From positions 1-36,128 of the forward strand of contig CALXMZ010000018.1 in NCBI GenBank assembly GCA_944389645.1: 36,128 nt of DNA. Direction: 5' to 3'. The position numbers and the translations under genes are program-made. Shown in pieces: positions 24,247 to 31,800 of the stretch (position 1 is its first letter; the number at the start of each line of letters is the position of its first letter). The stretch is from an uncultured Alphaproteobacteria bacterium (lineage in GTDB: Bacteria > Pseudomonadota > Alphaproteobacteria > Rs-D84). Under the pieces are notes generated by a model. That model worked only from the letters and a program-made list of their open reading frames with translations. It was not told the origin of the DNA and made no database searches.

Positions 24247-25189
24247 AAATTTTATTTGCTGAATTCATTATGTTTTTTATTTCTTCTAAACAATTGTTGT
24301 AGATATTTTTCATACCAGAACCAAGAAATTCACGTGGGTTGAAATTATCCGTTTTTTCAAATAAAGATTTTCTTACACCTGCAGTAAAAGCTAATCTAGA
24401 ATCGCTATCTACATTTATCTTGCATACATTCATTTTTACGGCTTTCTGTAATTGTTGGATTGGGATTCCTCTTGCATTATAAATATTACCACCGTTTTCA
24501 TTAATTGTTGTTACAAAGTTTTGTGGAATACTAGATGCACCGTGCAAAACAAGTGGAAAGTTAGGTAATTCTTTTGCTATTTGGTCTAATATGTCAAAAC
24601 GTAGTTCTTCTTTTTCTGATTTCCTTTTATATGCTCCATGGCTTGTTCCAATTGCAATTGCAAGAGAGTCTATATTTGTGGACGTTACAAAATTTACTAC
24701 GTCTTTTGGGTTCGTGTAACTAGATTCTGTACTTTGGGTGATTTCATCTTCTATTCCTGATAGGGTACCCAGCTCTGCTTCTACGCTTACGTCGAATTTA
24801 TGAGCAAAGTCAACGACTCTTTTGGTTAGTTCAACGTTTTCATTAAATGACAACTTAGAACCGTCTATCATTATACTTGAAAAACCGAGTTTTACTGCAT
24901 CTACGCAAGATTTAAGACTTGAACCGTGGTCTAAGTGTAAACTTATTTTTTCTTTCGGGGTTATATTTAAACCCCATATCATTCCCATCAATAAATTTGA
25001 AGACATATATTTTAATGCCGATTCTGATACGGCAAGAATTACAGGGCTTTTCATTTCTCGGGCGGCGGAAATAATTGCTGATAACGTTTCCATATTATAA
25101 AAGTTGAATGCTGGTACTGCGTAGTTTTTTGTCAGAGCGTCAGAAAAAATATTTTTTGTATTTACTAATCCGAAATCTTTATAATCCAT
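24245..25189 (-). CDS. fba: Class II fructose-bisphosphate aldolase
   Basis: The enzyme cleaves fructose-1,6-bisphosphate in glycolysis or forms it in gluconeogenesis, using a zinc ion. The 314-residue protein has the class II motifs: VPAFNFYN at the start, SLHLDHGSS with the first zinc ligands, EAELGTLSG, AIGTSHGAYK, and PLVLHGASS with the last zinc histidine. NVDSDSRLAFT binds the substrate phosphate. Its length fits the shorter GatY/KbaY-like branch; a tagatose-bisphosphate aldolase is possible but no tagatose genes are near. It is transcribed alone. Confidence 0.9.
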   Translation of the reverse strand: MDYKDFGLVNTKNIFSDALTKNYAVPAFNFYNMETLSAIISAAREMKSPVILAVSESALKYMSSNLLMGMIWGLNITPKEKISLHLDHGSSLKSCVDAVKLGFSSIMIDGSKLSFNENVELTKRVVDFAHKFDVSVEAELGTLSGIEDEITQSTESSYTNPKDVVNFVTSTNIDSLAIAIGTSHGAYKRKSEKEELRFDILDQIAKELPNFPLVLHGASSIPQNFVTTINENGGNIYNARGIPIQQLQKAVKMNVCKINVDSDSRLAFTAGVRKSLFEKTDNFNPREFLGSGMKNIYNNCLEEIKNIMNSANKI

Positions 25190-25257
25190 AAGTTTTATCC
25201 TTTTTTTATATTATAACATAAAAAATACTATTAATAACATATCAAACATTAGAACTC

Positions 25258-25285
25258 TTGACAATTATTTCGTTTGTGGAACAAT
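25258..25285 (+). promoter_or_regulatory. Promoter of the small Cys-rich lipoprotein
   Basis: A perfect TTGACA is followed after 16 nt by AACAAT. This places transcription about 50 nt before the ATG at 25342 and argues against any start further upstream. Confidence 0.5.
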
Positions 25286-25341
25286 TAAATATGAATCGGG
25301 AGATGGTTAGAGGTTGGCAGAATTTAAAAAGGGTCTGTATT

Positions 25342-25719
25342 ATGAAAAAGGTATTTGTTTCTGCAATCACTTTGGCTACTTTGGTTGGTTGTGGTGGTTC
25401 TTATGATTATTATGAAGGTGGGGTAAGATATACTCAGGACGGTCAAGATTGTGTTTATTATGCTGGTGAGCATGGTAGCAATTTTTCTCGTTATGTAGAC
25501 GGTTTGGATAATGATAAAAAAATAGTTTATCGTAATACTCGCTGTGAAGATTTGTATGCTCGTGATATGTTTGGTCAAGATATTCATCAGGAACATAAAA
25601 TTTTGGTACCAACAACGCAAGAATCTTGTAATTACAAACTAGAAAATCCTTCTTGTGGTTGTAAGAATTCTAGTCAAGCCGTTTTAAAACGTAGGTATGT
25701 AATAGTTTCTGGAATGTAA
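25342..25719 (+). CDS. Small Cys-rich lipoprotein, function unknown
   Basis: A 125-residue protein with a lipoprotein signal, MKKVFVSAITLATLVGC, in which Cys17 would be lipidated. The mature part is rich in Tyr, Asp and Cys: QDCVYYAGEHGSNFSRYVDG, IVYRNTRCEDLYARD, then a CGCKNS pair and a final hydrophobic strand. The even spread of Cys suggests disulfides in the periplasm. I do not recognise a family. I start at this ATG because the lipobox is then correctly placed and the promoter lies just upstream; longer in-frame extensions are translated promoter sequence. It has its own promoter and terminator. Confidence 0.7.
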   Translation: MKKVFVSAITLATLVGCGGSYDYYEGGVRYTQDGQDCVYYAGEHGSNFSRYVDGLDNDKKIVYRNTRCEDLYARDMFGQDIHQEHKILVPTTQESCNYKLENPSCGCKNSSQAVLKRRYVIVSGM

Positions 25720-25732
25720 ATAATTTCTAAAG

Positions 25733-25757
25733 AAAGCTCCATAAAAATGGGGCTTTT
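25733..25757 (+). terminator. Terminator after the lipoprotein gene
   Basis: A 10-bp stem (AAAGCTCCAT with ATGGGGCTTT, one G-U pair) on an AAAA loop, with a short T run. It is weaker than the other terminators here. Confidence 0.6.
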
Positions 25758-25764
25758 ATCTTGC

Positions 25765-25793
25765 TTGAAAGATTATATTTTTTATGATAAAAT
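25765..25793 (+). promoter_or_regulatory. Promoter of the VirB2/TrbC-like gene
   Basis: TTGAAA and TAAAAT are exactly 17 nt apart, with a TGA extension. The ATG follows 30 nt later behind AAAAGGGAG. Confidence 0.7.
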
Positions 25794-25822
25794 TAATTAA
25801 AAGGAAAAGGGAGTTATAAAAA

Positions 25823-26188
25823 ATGAAAGCTTTTTTAAAGAAGGTATTTTTGGCTGGGTTGGTTGTTTTTGCTGGTGGAACAGCAGCTCTTGCAGCAGGT
25901 CCTGGGGCAGTGGGTGCTAATTCTGGATTATGTGTTTTAATAGGAAAAATGTATGGGGTTTTTAATATTCTTCGTACGCTTGCCTTTGTTGGTGCCGCAT
26001 TTATTATTGCAAACTGGGCTTGGGGATTCATAACGGCTGGTGACGTAAAAATGGACGATTTAAAAAAGAAAGGAATGGGTTTGTTAGTGGGTTTTGTCTT
26101 GTTGTTTGGTATTGGTGTTGTTTTAAGTTTCTTGCTTAGTTCATCTGGAGCGTCAATGCTTGGGTGTCCAGAGATCCTATCTTGGTAA
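25823..26188 (+). CDS. VirB2/TrbC-like small membrane protein
   Basis: A 121-residue protein with a signal peptide (cleavage after ALA) and two hydrophobic helices (about 47-70, NILRTLAFVGAAFIIANWAW, and 86-106, GLLVGFVLLFGIGVVLSFL). They are separated by a short charged loop (DVKMDDLKKK). This size and layout is that of VirB2/TrbC major pilins of type IV secretion systems, but the sequence is too divergent for a firm call. Two Cys flank the helices. No other virB or trb gene is near, so it is an orphan here and could be a membrane protein of another kind. It has its own promoter and terminator. Confidence 0.45.
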   Translation: MKAFLKKVFLAGLVVFAGGTAALAAGPGAVGANSGLCVLIGKMYGVFNILRTLAFVGAAFIIANWAWGFITAGDVKMDDLKKKGMGLLVGFVLLFGIGVVLSFLLSSSGASMLGCPEILSW

Positions 26189-26203
26189 TTTATTTGTTTA
26201 TAG

Positions 26204-26229
26204 AAAAAGCGGTTTAAAACCGCTTTTTT
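26204..26229 (+). terminator. Terminator after the VirB2/TrbC-like gene
   Basis: A 10-bp stem (AAAAAGCGGT with ACCGCTTTTT) on a 5-nt loop, with six T at the end. It also covers the stop of the convergent gene. Confidence 0.8.
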
Positions 26230-27169
26230 ATTTCGTTTTTATCATAGCATAAGTTTCTATAAATCTTCGTTCCATTTGTTTTAATTGAGAGTTTATTTTT
26301 TTTACCGGTGTTTGCATTATTTCTTTTTCTGGGTATATGCATTTTTCTTGTATAAGTTTTTCGCGCTGGAAGGATATTTCATAAGTTAGTATATTATAAA
26401 ATGTTGCTAAAGACATATTGCGTGATTGGTCTTTCTTTTCAATTGAAGAACTCAAAGCCGTTTGAAGTGCAAGTATAGAATAAGCTCCTAAATAATTAGT
26501 TATGGGATCATTTTGTTTCTGCAAAATATCATATTTTGCTTTTATGTCTTTTATAGGTATGTCATTAAAGAAAATGGTATTCATTTCATGAAAGATTTTT
26601 TTTAAGTTGGTTTTATATCTGTACAGAATACTCGCTACAATTTTTTCTGCGTTTGCCAAATTTTTTCGTAAATATATCCTAGAAAAATTATAAGATTGTT
26701 TTTTTAGTTCGTCTAAACTTGCGTTTGGGGTCATAAAATATAATTGTGAAAAAATCATATTAGGAAATTGCTTCATTAACATCCAACTTGCGTATCTGCT
26801 TAATTTTGCGTTTGTCTTTGTTGGTCCTGTATTGTCCTTTGAATTTCTTATATAATATTTATTTAAAAAGGAAGTAACATGATAATTGTAAAAGTCTGCA
26901 AAGCTTGTTGGGTTTAAGTAACCTTTTTGTTTTTTGTGGGGTAAACTTTCAAAAACATCATAATTTATAATTGAAAGCATTCTTTTTTCTATGTTGGTTT
27001 CTTTCCCTAGGATTTCCGAACCGAATAAATCATATAAATCTGAAAATAACCAGCTTAAAGAGGGTTCGTATTCTTGAGCTTCTTGTGATGGAAATGTTAT
27101 AGTTTGTTGCGGATATATAATGTGCTTGTTTAAGTAATCGAAAACAAAATCTGGTTTTGGAAGTTTCAT
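26228..27169 (-). CDS. Protein of unknown function co-transcribed with an RHH regulator
   Basis: A 313-residue, largely helical and basic protein with no signal peptide or membrane segment. I recognise no family. Features are aromatic-rich patches (SFADFYNYHVTSFLNKYY, residues 88-105) and a C-terminal helix ending EMNT...RRFIETYAMIK. It starts 2 nt after the stop of the ribbon-helix-helix gene, so the two are coupled. The RHH gene lies behind a palindromic operator, which makes this protein the likely regulated product. A toxin is possible from the arrangement but the size is large for one, and no nuclease or transferase motif is visible. Confidence 0.6.
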   Translation of the reverse strand: MKLPKPDFVFDYLNKHIIYPQQTITFPSQEAQEYEPSLSWLFSDLYDLFGSEILGKETNIEKRMLSIINYDVFESLPHKKQKGYLNPTSFADFYNYHVTSFLNKYYIRNSKDNTGPTKTNAKLSRYASWMLMKQFPNMIFSQLYFMTPNASLDELKKQSYNFSRIYLRKNLANAEKIVASILYRYKTNLKKIFHEMNTIFFNDIPIKDIKAKYDILQKQNDPITNYLGAYSILALQTALSSSIEKKDQSRNMSLATFYNILTYEISFQREKLIQEKCIYPEKEIMQTPVKKINSQLKQMERRFIETYAMIKTK

Positions 27170-27171
27170 GT

Positions 27172-27399
27172 CTAACCTTTTTGTTCTTCTATGTTAGCTA
27201 AAGAAAATAAAACTGATGAAATTAATGACTGATATGGTACGTGTTGTTTTTCTGCAAGTTGCTTAATACTTTCTAAAATAGGTCTTGGAATTCGCATGTT
27301 GATAACGCAGTCTGATTTATTAAAAGTACGATAGGCTGCATATTCTTTTAGTAAAGATTCTATGTTCATTATGAACAATTGTTGCATAACGTTCGGCAT
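27172..27399 (-). CDS. Ribbon-helix-helix DNA-binding protein
   Basis: A 75-residue protein whose second half fits a ribbon-helix-helix fold: an INMRIPRPILESIKQLAEK strand-helix followed by HVPYQSLISSVLFSL, the PYQSLI helix start common in CopG/BrnA-like antitoxins. These bind DNA as dimers and often repress their own operon. An in-frame ATG six codons upstream exists, but GGAGG lies inside that extension, 5 nt before the ATG at 27399, so I choose the shorter start. A 22-bp palindrome overlapping its promoter is a suitable self-regulation site. The next gene, the 313-residue unknown, follows at 2 nt. Confidence 0.7.
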   Translation of the reverse strand: MPNVMQQLFIMNIESLLKEYAAYRTFNKSDCVINMRIPRPILESIKQLAEKQHVPYQSLISSVLFSLANIEEQKG

Positions 27400-27444
27400 A
27401 CACACCTCCATATACAAATCTCAATACTTACGTCTTTACAAGGT

Positions 27445-27476
27445 ACTATATCATTGTATTGGCAATTGTCAATACA
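27445..27476 (-). promoter_or_regulatory. Promoter with palindromic operator for the RHH pair
   Basis: The minus strand reads a perfect TTGACA (27467-27472), 16 nt, then TATAGT (27445-27450) with a TGA extension. A near-perfect palindrome (27455-27476) has outer half-sites GTATTG and CAATAC around a central CAATTG, and covers the -35. A repressor bound there would block polymerase. Confidence 0.65.
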
Positions 27477-27641
27477 TTTGTAATCATGTTTGTGAGTACT
27501 TTGGTGTTTGCTTCTGTGTTGATTTTTGTATTGTGCGTTTTCGTGGGGGAAAAATTGGTTTGGGGTTACGGATCGCATGTCTTGCTTTTTTTTTTATATA
27601 ATATAAAATGACAGCAGGTTATTTTTTGAAAGGAAGAGAAA

Positions 27642-28961
27642 TTGAAAAAAAAATTATTAAGTATATTTTTGTTGTTCTGTTTAATTTTTAAACCTGCTTG
27701 TGCGGAATTAAAAGTGGATATTATTGCAGGAGTGACAGAACCTATATCTATTGCTGTACAGAAATTTGAAACTGTTGGTAACGTTTCTTCTGAAGATGCT
27801 AAAATGATAAGAGATGTTGTAGAAAAGGATTTACAATCTACAGGTTTATTTAGAATTGTTTCTCGAGATGCTCTGCCAGAGTTTGTGGAAATGGGAAGTT
27901 TACCGGATTTTGCTTTATGGAATGCAGTTAAAGCAAAAGTTTTAGTACAGGCTAAATTATCTGTCGGTTCAGAAGGTGCTTATGAGTTAGAATTTTATGT
28001 TTGGGATGTTAACGGGAAAGAGCAGATAGAAGCACAAAGTTTGGTTGCTTCTAAAAAATCTGTGCGTCGTTTAGCTCATATTATGGCCGATGCCATTTAT
28101 GAACGTTTAACCGGTGAAATAGGTTATTTTGATACTCAGATAGTTTTTATTGCTGAAACAGGACCTATTTATAAAAGAGTTAAGCGTATGGCAATAATGG
28201 ATCAAGATGGTTATGGAATGAGGTATTTATCGGATAAAAATACTTTCGTAATGTCGCCTCATTTTTCACCGAATATGCAGACAATAGTTTTTTTATCCTT
28301 TCGTAATGATGATCCTATGATTTGGACTTTAGATCTAGACACTGGTGAACAGAGAAGACTTGGGCAATTTGGGGGTATGAATTTTGCACCTCGTTTTTCA
28401 CCAGATGGTACAAAAGTAGCGTTATCGTTAGTTAAAAATGGTATTACACATATATATGAATACGATATAGAATCAAAAACTTTAAAGCAGTTGACTTTTG
28501 GTAATTCTTTAAATACAAGCCCTTCATATTCACCAGACGGTAAAAAAATGGCTTTCAATTCTGATCGTAGTGGAAATCAGCAGATTTATATTTTAGATTT
28601 AGAAACAGGTAAGGTTGAACGTATAACTTACGGAGCAGGGCGATATGCAACGCCGGCGTGGTCTCCTGATGGTAAATTCATCGCGTTTACAAAAATTGCT
28701 GATGATACTTTTTATATAGGTATTATGGATCCAAAAGGTAGAAATGAGAAAATTCTAGCAGGAGGATGGTATATGGAAGCTCCTTCTTGGGCGCCTGGTT
28801 CTCGTCGATTGGTATATTATGAAACGGAAAAAGCTTTGGATGATATTGAAAGAATTAGTCATATAAGAAGTGTTGATATTACAGGTAGAAATATTTATGA
28901 TATTGAATTACCTGAAAATATAAATGGCGTTGAACCAACTTGGTCACCCAGACTACCGTGA
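27642..28961 (+). CDS. tolB: TolB, periplasmic protein of the Tol-Pal system
   Basis: TolB is the periplasmic partner of Pal and TolA, needed for outer-membrane constriction during division. The 439-residue protein has a signal peptide (MKKKLLSIFLLFCLIFKPACA), an N-terminal domain of about 130 residues and a six-bladed beta-propeller with PD40 repeats (RFSPDGTKVALS, SYSPDGKKMAFNSDRSGNQQIY, AWSPDGKFIAFTK, SWAPGSRRLVYYE). The start is a TTG, supported by AGGAAGAG just upstream and by the signal peptide. A TATAAT at 27596-27601 is the likely -10. Pal is encoded 3.7 kb away on the other strand, and TolQ, TolR and TolA are not in the window. A small secreted nuclease gene follows at 3 nt. Confidence 0.95.
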   Translation: MKKKLLSIFLLFCLIFKPACAELKVDIIAGVTEPISIAVQKFETVGNVSSEDAKMIRDVVEKDLQSTGLFRIVSRDALPEFVEMGSLPDFALWNAVKAKVLVQAKLSVGSEGAYELEFYVWDVNGKEQIEAQSLVASKKSVRRLAHIMADAIYERLTGEIGYFDTQIVFIAETGPIYKRVKRMAIMDQDGYGMRYLSDKNTFVMSPHFSPNMQTIVFLSFRNDDPMIWTLDLDTGEQRRLGQFGGMNFAPRFSPDGTKVALSLVKNGITHIYEYDIESKTLKQLTFGNSLNTSPSYSPDGKKMAFNSDRSGNQQIYILDLETGKVERITYGAGRYATPAWSPDGKFIAFTKIADDTFYIGIMDPKGRNEKILAGGWYMEAPSWAPGSRRLVYYETEKALDDIERISHIRSVDITGRNIYDIELPENINGVEPTWSPRLP

Positions 28962-28964
28962 TAA

Positions 28965-29372
28965 ATGAAAAAATTTTTCTTTCTTTTGTTTGGCTTGTTT
29001 TTTACTACGTCAGTAAGCGCGCTTCCAGCGTCGGTAGATTATATATTTGATGGAGATACTTTCGCAGCTACTTTATACCTTGATGATAATGTAAAAGTTA
29101 AAGCCCGTGTTAGAATTATAAATGTTGATACACCAGAATTAAAGGGTAAATGCGAAGAAGAAATAACGAAAGCGTTAATTGCAAAGCATAGATTAGAGGA
29201 GCTTTTGCCAATAGGTGTAAAAATTGATTTAAAAAATATAAAAGATGATAAGTATCTCGGAAGAATTGACGCAAATGTTTTTGTTAATGGTAAGGATATA
29301 GGTAAAATTTTAATAGATGAAAATCTGGGAAGTGCTTATAGCGGTGGTAAGCGAAATTCCTGGTGTGATTAG
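28965..29372 (+). CDS. Secreted thermonuclease-like (SNase) protein
   Basis: Members of the staphylococcal nuclease family cut DNA and RNA. The 135-residue protein has a signal peptide (MKKFFFLLFGLFFTTSVSA) and the family pattern: VDYIFDGDTFAATL, VRIINVDTPELKGKC, and DKYLGRIDANVFVNGKDIG. The catalytic Arg (VRI), Glu (TPE) and Arg (LGRID) positions are all filled, and the protein ends with the SGGKRNSWC block. It starts 3 nt after tolB and is probably translated from the same transcript. It would act in the periplasm or outside; whether it has a nutritional or other role is unknown. Confidence 0.8.
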   Translation: MKKFFFLLFGLFFTTSVSALPASVDYIFDGDTFAATLYLDDNVKVKARVRIINVDTPELKGKCEEEITKALIAKHRLEELLPIGVKIDLKNIKDDKYLGRIDANVFVNGKDIGKILIDENLGSAYSGGKRNSWCD

Positions 29373-29481
29373 GAATATTTACTTATAAATATTAATTGAA
29401 TAATCTCTTAAATTCTATTACTTTTAGAATGATATATAGTTTTTATATGCGTTGTATCGTTTTTATAAGATAGAGATTATT

Positions 29482-29727
29482 ATGATGACACATAAAGGGG
29501 TTTGGCTAGCTATAGATAAGCTTGCTCGTAAAAATAAGATATCGTGTTCTAAACTTGCGGTTTCTAGTGGTTTAGATTCTACGACTTTTAATAAAAGTAA
29601 GCGATATTCAGTTTTTGGTAAACCGCGTTGGCCATCCATGCAAAGCATTTCAAAAATACTTGAAGCTACTTCTACAACCCCTACAGAATTTGCAAGTTTT
29701 ATAGAAAGTGAAGATGAAAAACAGTAG
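29482..29727 (+). CDS. HTH protein resembling S24-repressor DNA-binding domain
   Basis: An 81-residue protein starting at tandem ATGs. The sequence HKGVWLAIDKLARKNKISCS, then KLAVSSGLDSTTFNKSKRYS and KPRWPSMQSISKILEAT, matches the Cro/C1-type HTH that forms the N-terminus of alphaproteobacterial S24/LexA-like repressors. The peptidase S24 domain that normally follows is absent: the frame closes 9 residues after the HTH. It could be a stand-alone DNA-binding protein or the remains of a longer repressor. A longer in-frame start at 29452 would read through the upstream leader and is not supported. It converges with plsC, 12 nt away, without a terminator. Confidence 0.65.
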   Translation: MMTHKGVWLAIDKLARKNKISCSKLAVSSGLDSTTFNKSKRYSVFGKPRWPSMQSISKILEATSTTPTEFASFIESEDEKQ

Positions 29728-29739
29728 TGATTTAGTTCG

Positions 29740-30447
29740 TTAAGCACTATGGCGATTTATTGCTTCACTAATTTCTTCTAGCGAAGCGTTACATGGTAAT
29801 AGCGGTTCAAACCATATGTTTGCCGTTCCGCTTTTTATTTTTCCTCGTTTAGGCCAATACAGACCTGCATCTGTACCTACTGGTAATATCGGTAATTTTA
29901 ATTGATGAGCTAAAAATAATAAACCACGTTTTAATTTTATATGTTGTCCTGGTTTAGCTCTTGTTCCTTCTGGGAATATTATTAATATTCTACCTGACAT
30001 AATTTTTGCAGCAACTGCATTAGTCAATTTTTGCATGTTCGTTGCACCGCGCGTTCTATTTACTGGTTGTAAACCCATTCGCCAAAAAGCCCAACCATAT
30101 ATAGGTATCCATAACAATTCTCTTTTTATTATGAAAAATGACTTTGGTATGAATGTCGATAAAATTGCGATTTCTAGAATTGACATATGTTTCGCTGCGA
30201 TTATTGCTTTTCCGTCAAAGCGCAAATTTTCATCAGGCGTGTTGGGAATACCATTTTCTTCTGTAGAAGAATAATTTATTTTATATCTTATACCTCCTAT
30301 ATATCTAGCAACAATAAGTACCCCGGATGCGCATTTTAAAACTAAATATGTATTTAATTTTTTTGATATTAAACCCAATAATAAAATCGGTGACCATAAA
30401 ATAAAATAAATTCCTAAGAGAATTTTAAAGCTAATCGTTCTTAACAT
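29740..30447 (-). CDS. plsC: PlsC, 1-acyl-glycerol-3-phosphate acyltransferase
   Basis: PlsC adds the second acyl chain to give phosphatidic acid, the step after PlsY. The 235-residue protein has an N-terminal membrane helix pair and the acyltransferase motifs KHMSILE (His87, with Glu92 where HX4D is usual, a variation seen in this branch) and FPEGTRAKPG. Its start is 1 nt after the stop of the DUF218 gene, the last step of a tightly packed ftsE-ftsX-DUF218-plsC operon. This order is a recurring alphaproteobacterial arrangement. Confidence 0.9.
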   Translation of the reverse strand: MLRTISFKILLGIYFILWSPILLLGLISKKLNTYLVLKCASGVLIVARYIGGIRYKINYSSTEENGIPNTPDENLRFDGKAIIAAKHMSILEIAILSTFIPKSFFIIKRELLWIPIYGWAFWRMGLQPVNRTRGATNMQKLTNAVAAKIMSGRILIIFPEGTRAKPGQHIKLKRGLLFLAHQLKLPILPVGTDAGLYWPKRGKIKSGTANIWFEPLLPCNASLEEISEAINRHSA

Positions 30448-30448
30448 T

Positions 30449-30958
30449 TTAACCTTCTTTTATTCCTATCATAGTAACAATGTATTTTACATATTCTATT
30501 GCCCATCTTTCAAGTCTTTTTGCAGCCGTCATACCAGTTAATGGAACAGGGCAGGTTACTATCTCTGTATTAGGCAATTCTGTTTTTATTAAATATTTTG
30601 CTCTGTTTATGTGATCCTCTGTTGTTATTAATACTATTCTATGTAAGTTTTTTTCGTTTACTATTTTTTTTATCGCAAGCGCATTTTCGTAAGTAGATTT
30701 TGATTCCGATTCGATTTCTATTTTTTTTGACGGAGAATAGTAACCTTGTGTTCCTGCACCGATTATATATAATTGTAAACTAGGATGTTCTCTTAACTGG
30801 CGCATAGCAAATGGTATGCGGCGGACGTCTCCTGTTAACACAAAAATGTTATCGTTAGGGTATATCGTTTCACAGTTTTTGGGACTAGTCGCTTTAAAAA
30901 TTACACCGCCAAATACTAGAAAACAGATTATTAATAAAGATGGTGATAAAATTTTCAT
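30449..30958 (-). CDS. DUF218 (ElyC/SanA/YdcF-like) envelope protein
   Basis: DUF218 proteins such as ElyC and SanA are membrane-anchored envelope factors of unsettled biochemistry, linked to peptidoglycan precursor supply. The 169-residue protein has one N-terminal helix and the DUF218 pattern: FVLTGDVRRIPFAM, YIIGAGTQGYYS, ESESKSTYENALAIKKIV and VLITTEDHINRAKYLI. The active-site-like STYENA and TTEDHINRA blocks are intact. It overlaps ftsX by 1 nt and plsC follows at 1 nt, so it is translated with both. Confidence 0.85.
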   Translation of the reverse strand: MKILSPSLLIICFLVFGGVIFKATSPKNCETIYPNDNIFVLTGDVRRIPFAMRQLREHPSLQLYIIGAGTQGYYSPSKKIEIESESKSTYENALAIKKIVNEKNLHRIVLITTEDHINRAKYLIKTELPNTEIVTCPVPLTGMTAAKRLERWAIEYVKYIVTMIGIKEG

Positions 30959-31800
30959 TAGTTATTTTGTAAAATTTTTAATGTAGTACGTTTAGTCATC
31001 CATACAGAAAAAATTATTATTAATATCGGCGTTAATATCAATGTTAACCAACCTGTGTAAGAAATATTCAAAACTGCTAATAAACCGACTCTTGCACTAT
31101 GCGCTGCTGATAATATAAGAAGTAAAACAGGCACTGCAATTAAAAAACCAGTTAATGATGCAATTGTACTTATTTTACCAATTATAATTTGCATTTGGTT
31201 AGCAACAAACTTGTCTCGTGCACCAATCTGATTTAGAATTTCTAATTCCCTGCGATGTAACAGTGCAATGTTTTTTGCTATGTAAGATATACATATACTT
31301 ATTGCGCCTAGCGTTAAAAGTAATACAAAACACGATATCAAAATCATTTTCCAACCAGCAGAAGTAGAAGTTTTTAATGCTTCTGAATGAGTTAAAAAAC
31401 GGGCGTGTTTAGAAAGTTGATTCCCGGTTTCTTCTAAATCTTTTTTCGTCTTAAATTTTATCTCGTACATTTTAGGTAAATAATTTTCTAGTGTCTTTTT
31501 GTTACCAGAAAGCCATGGCTCCATTAATTTTTTCATCTGATCTTTTGTAATCTCTTCTTTTTCTATAATATTACTTTTATTAGATTCTATTATTTTTTCT
31601 ACTTCTTTTGTATTGTCTGGATTTATTATTTGAACAGTTGCATATAAATCCCATTGGTTATTCCAGCGAATTACACCTGTTCCAATGGATATTGATATAC
31701 CTAGTGCTAATACTGCCAGAAACGTTAATAATGACATTATTGCAGTCATAAATATTGACTGTTCGTGAATGATAGAAAATACTGTTGCTTTCTTTTTCAT
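30958..31800 (-). CDS. ftsX: FtsX, membrane subunit of the FtsEX complex
   Basis: FtsEX controls cell-wall hydrolases at the division site. The 280-residue protein has the FtsX layout: one helix near the start (about 17-40), a periplasmic domain (about 45-145) and three helices in the C-terminal half. Between them is the cytosolic ELEILNQIGARDKFVA segment typical of the family. Length is normal. Its ATG overlaps the ftsE stop (ATGA), so the subunits are translated in coupling, as in other bacteria. It is followed by DUF218 and plsC. Confidence 0.9.
   Translation of the reverse strand: MKKKATVFSIIHEQSIFMTAIMSLLTFLAVLALGISISIGTGVIRWNNQWDLYATVQIINPDNTKEVEKIIESNKSNIIEKEEITKDQMKKLMEPWLSGNKKTLENYLPKMYEIKFKTKKDLEETGNQLSKHARFLTHSEALKTSTSAGWKMILISCFVLLLTLGAISICISYIAKNIALLHRRELEILNQIGARDKFVANQMQIIIGKISTIASLTGFLIAVPVLLLILSAAHSARVGLLAVLNISYTGWLTLILTPILIIIFSVWMTKRTTLKILQNN

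Noticed and set aside
25258-25341. A longer start (TTG) for the small lipoprotein
   Set aside because: The TTG is itself the start of a perfect TTGACA -35 box, and the lipobox requires the start at 25342.
25324-25620. His/Asn-rich open frames antisense to the small lipoprotein
   Set aside because: Composition is the mirror of a coding strand rich in Tyr/Asp/Gly; the lipoprotein on plus has a signal, promoter and terminator.
27362-27601. A Cys-rich open frame on plus across the RHH promoter
   Set aside because: It runs antisense through the RHH gene start and its operator, and has no ribosome-binding site or recognisable motif.
29374-29393. AT-only hairpin (AATATTTA ... TAAATATT) after the nuclease gene
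   Set aside because: No G/C pairs and no T tract, so it is weak as a terminator and expected by chance in such AT-rich DNA.
31093-31098. TTGCAC inside ftsX, like the promoter motif at 2503 and 21725
   Set aside because: It lies within a coding region, lacks the GANTCGG continuation, and is on the strand opposite the operon.
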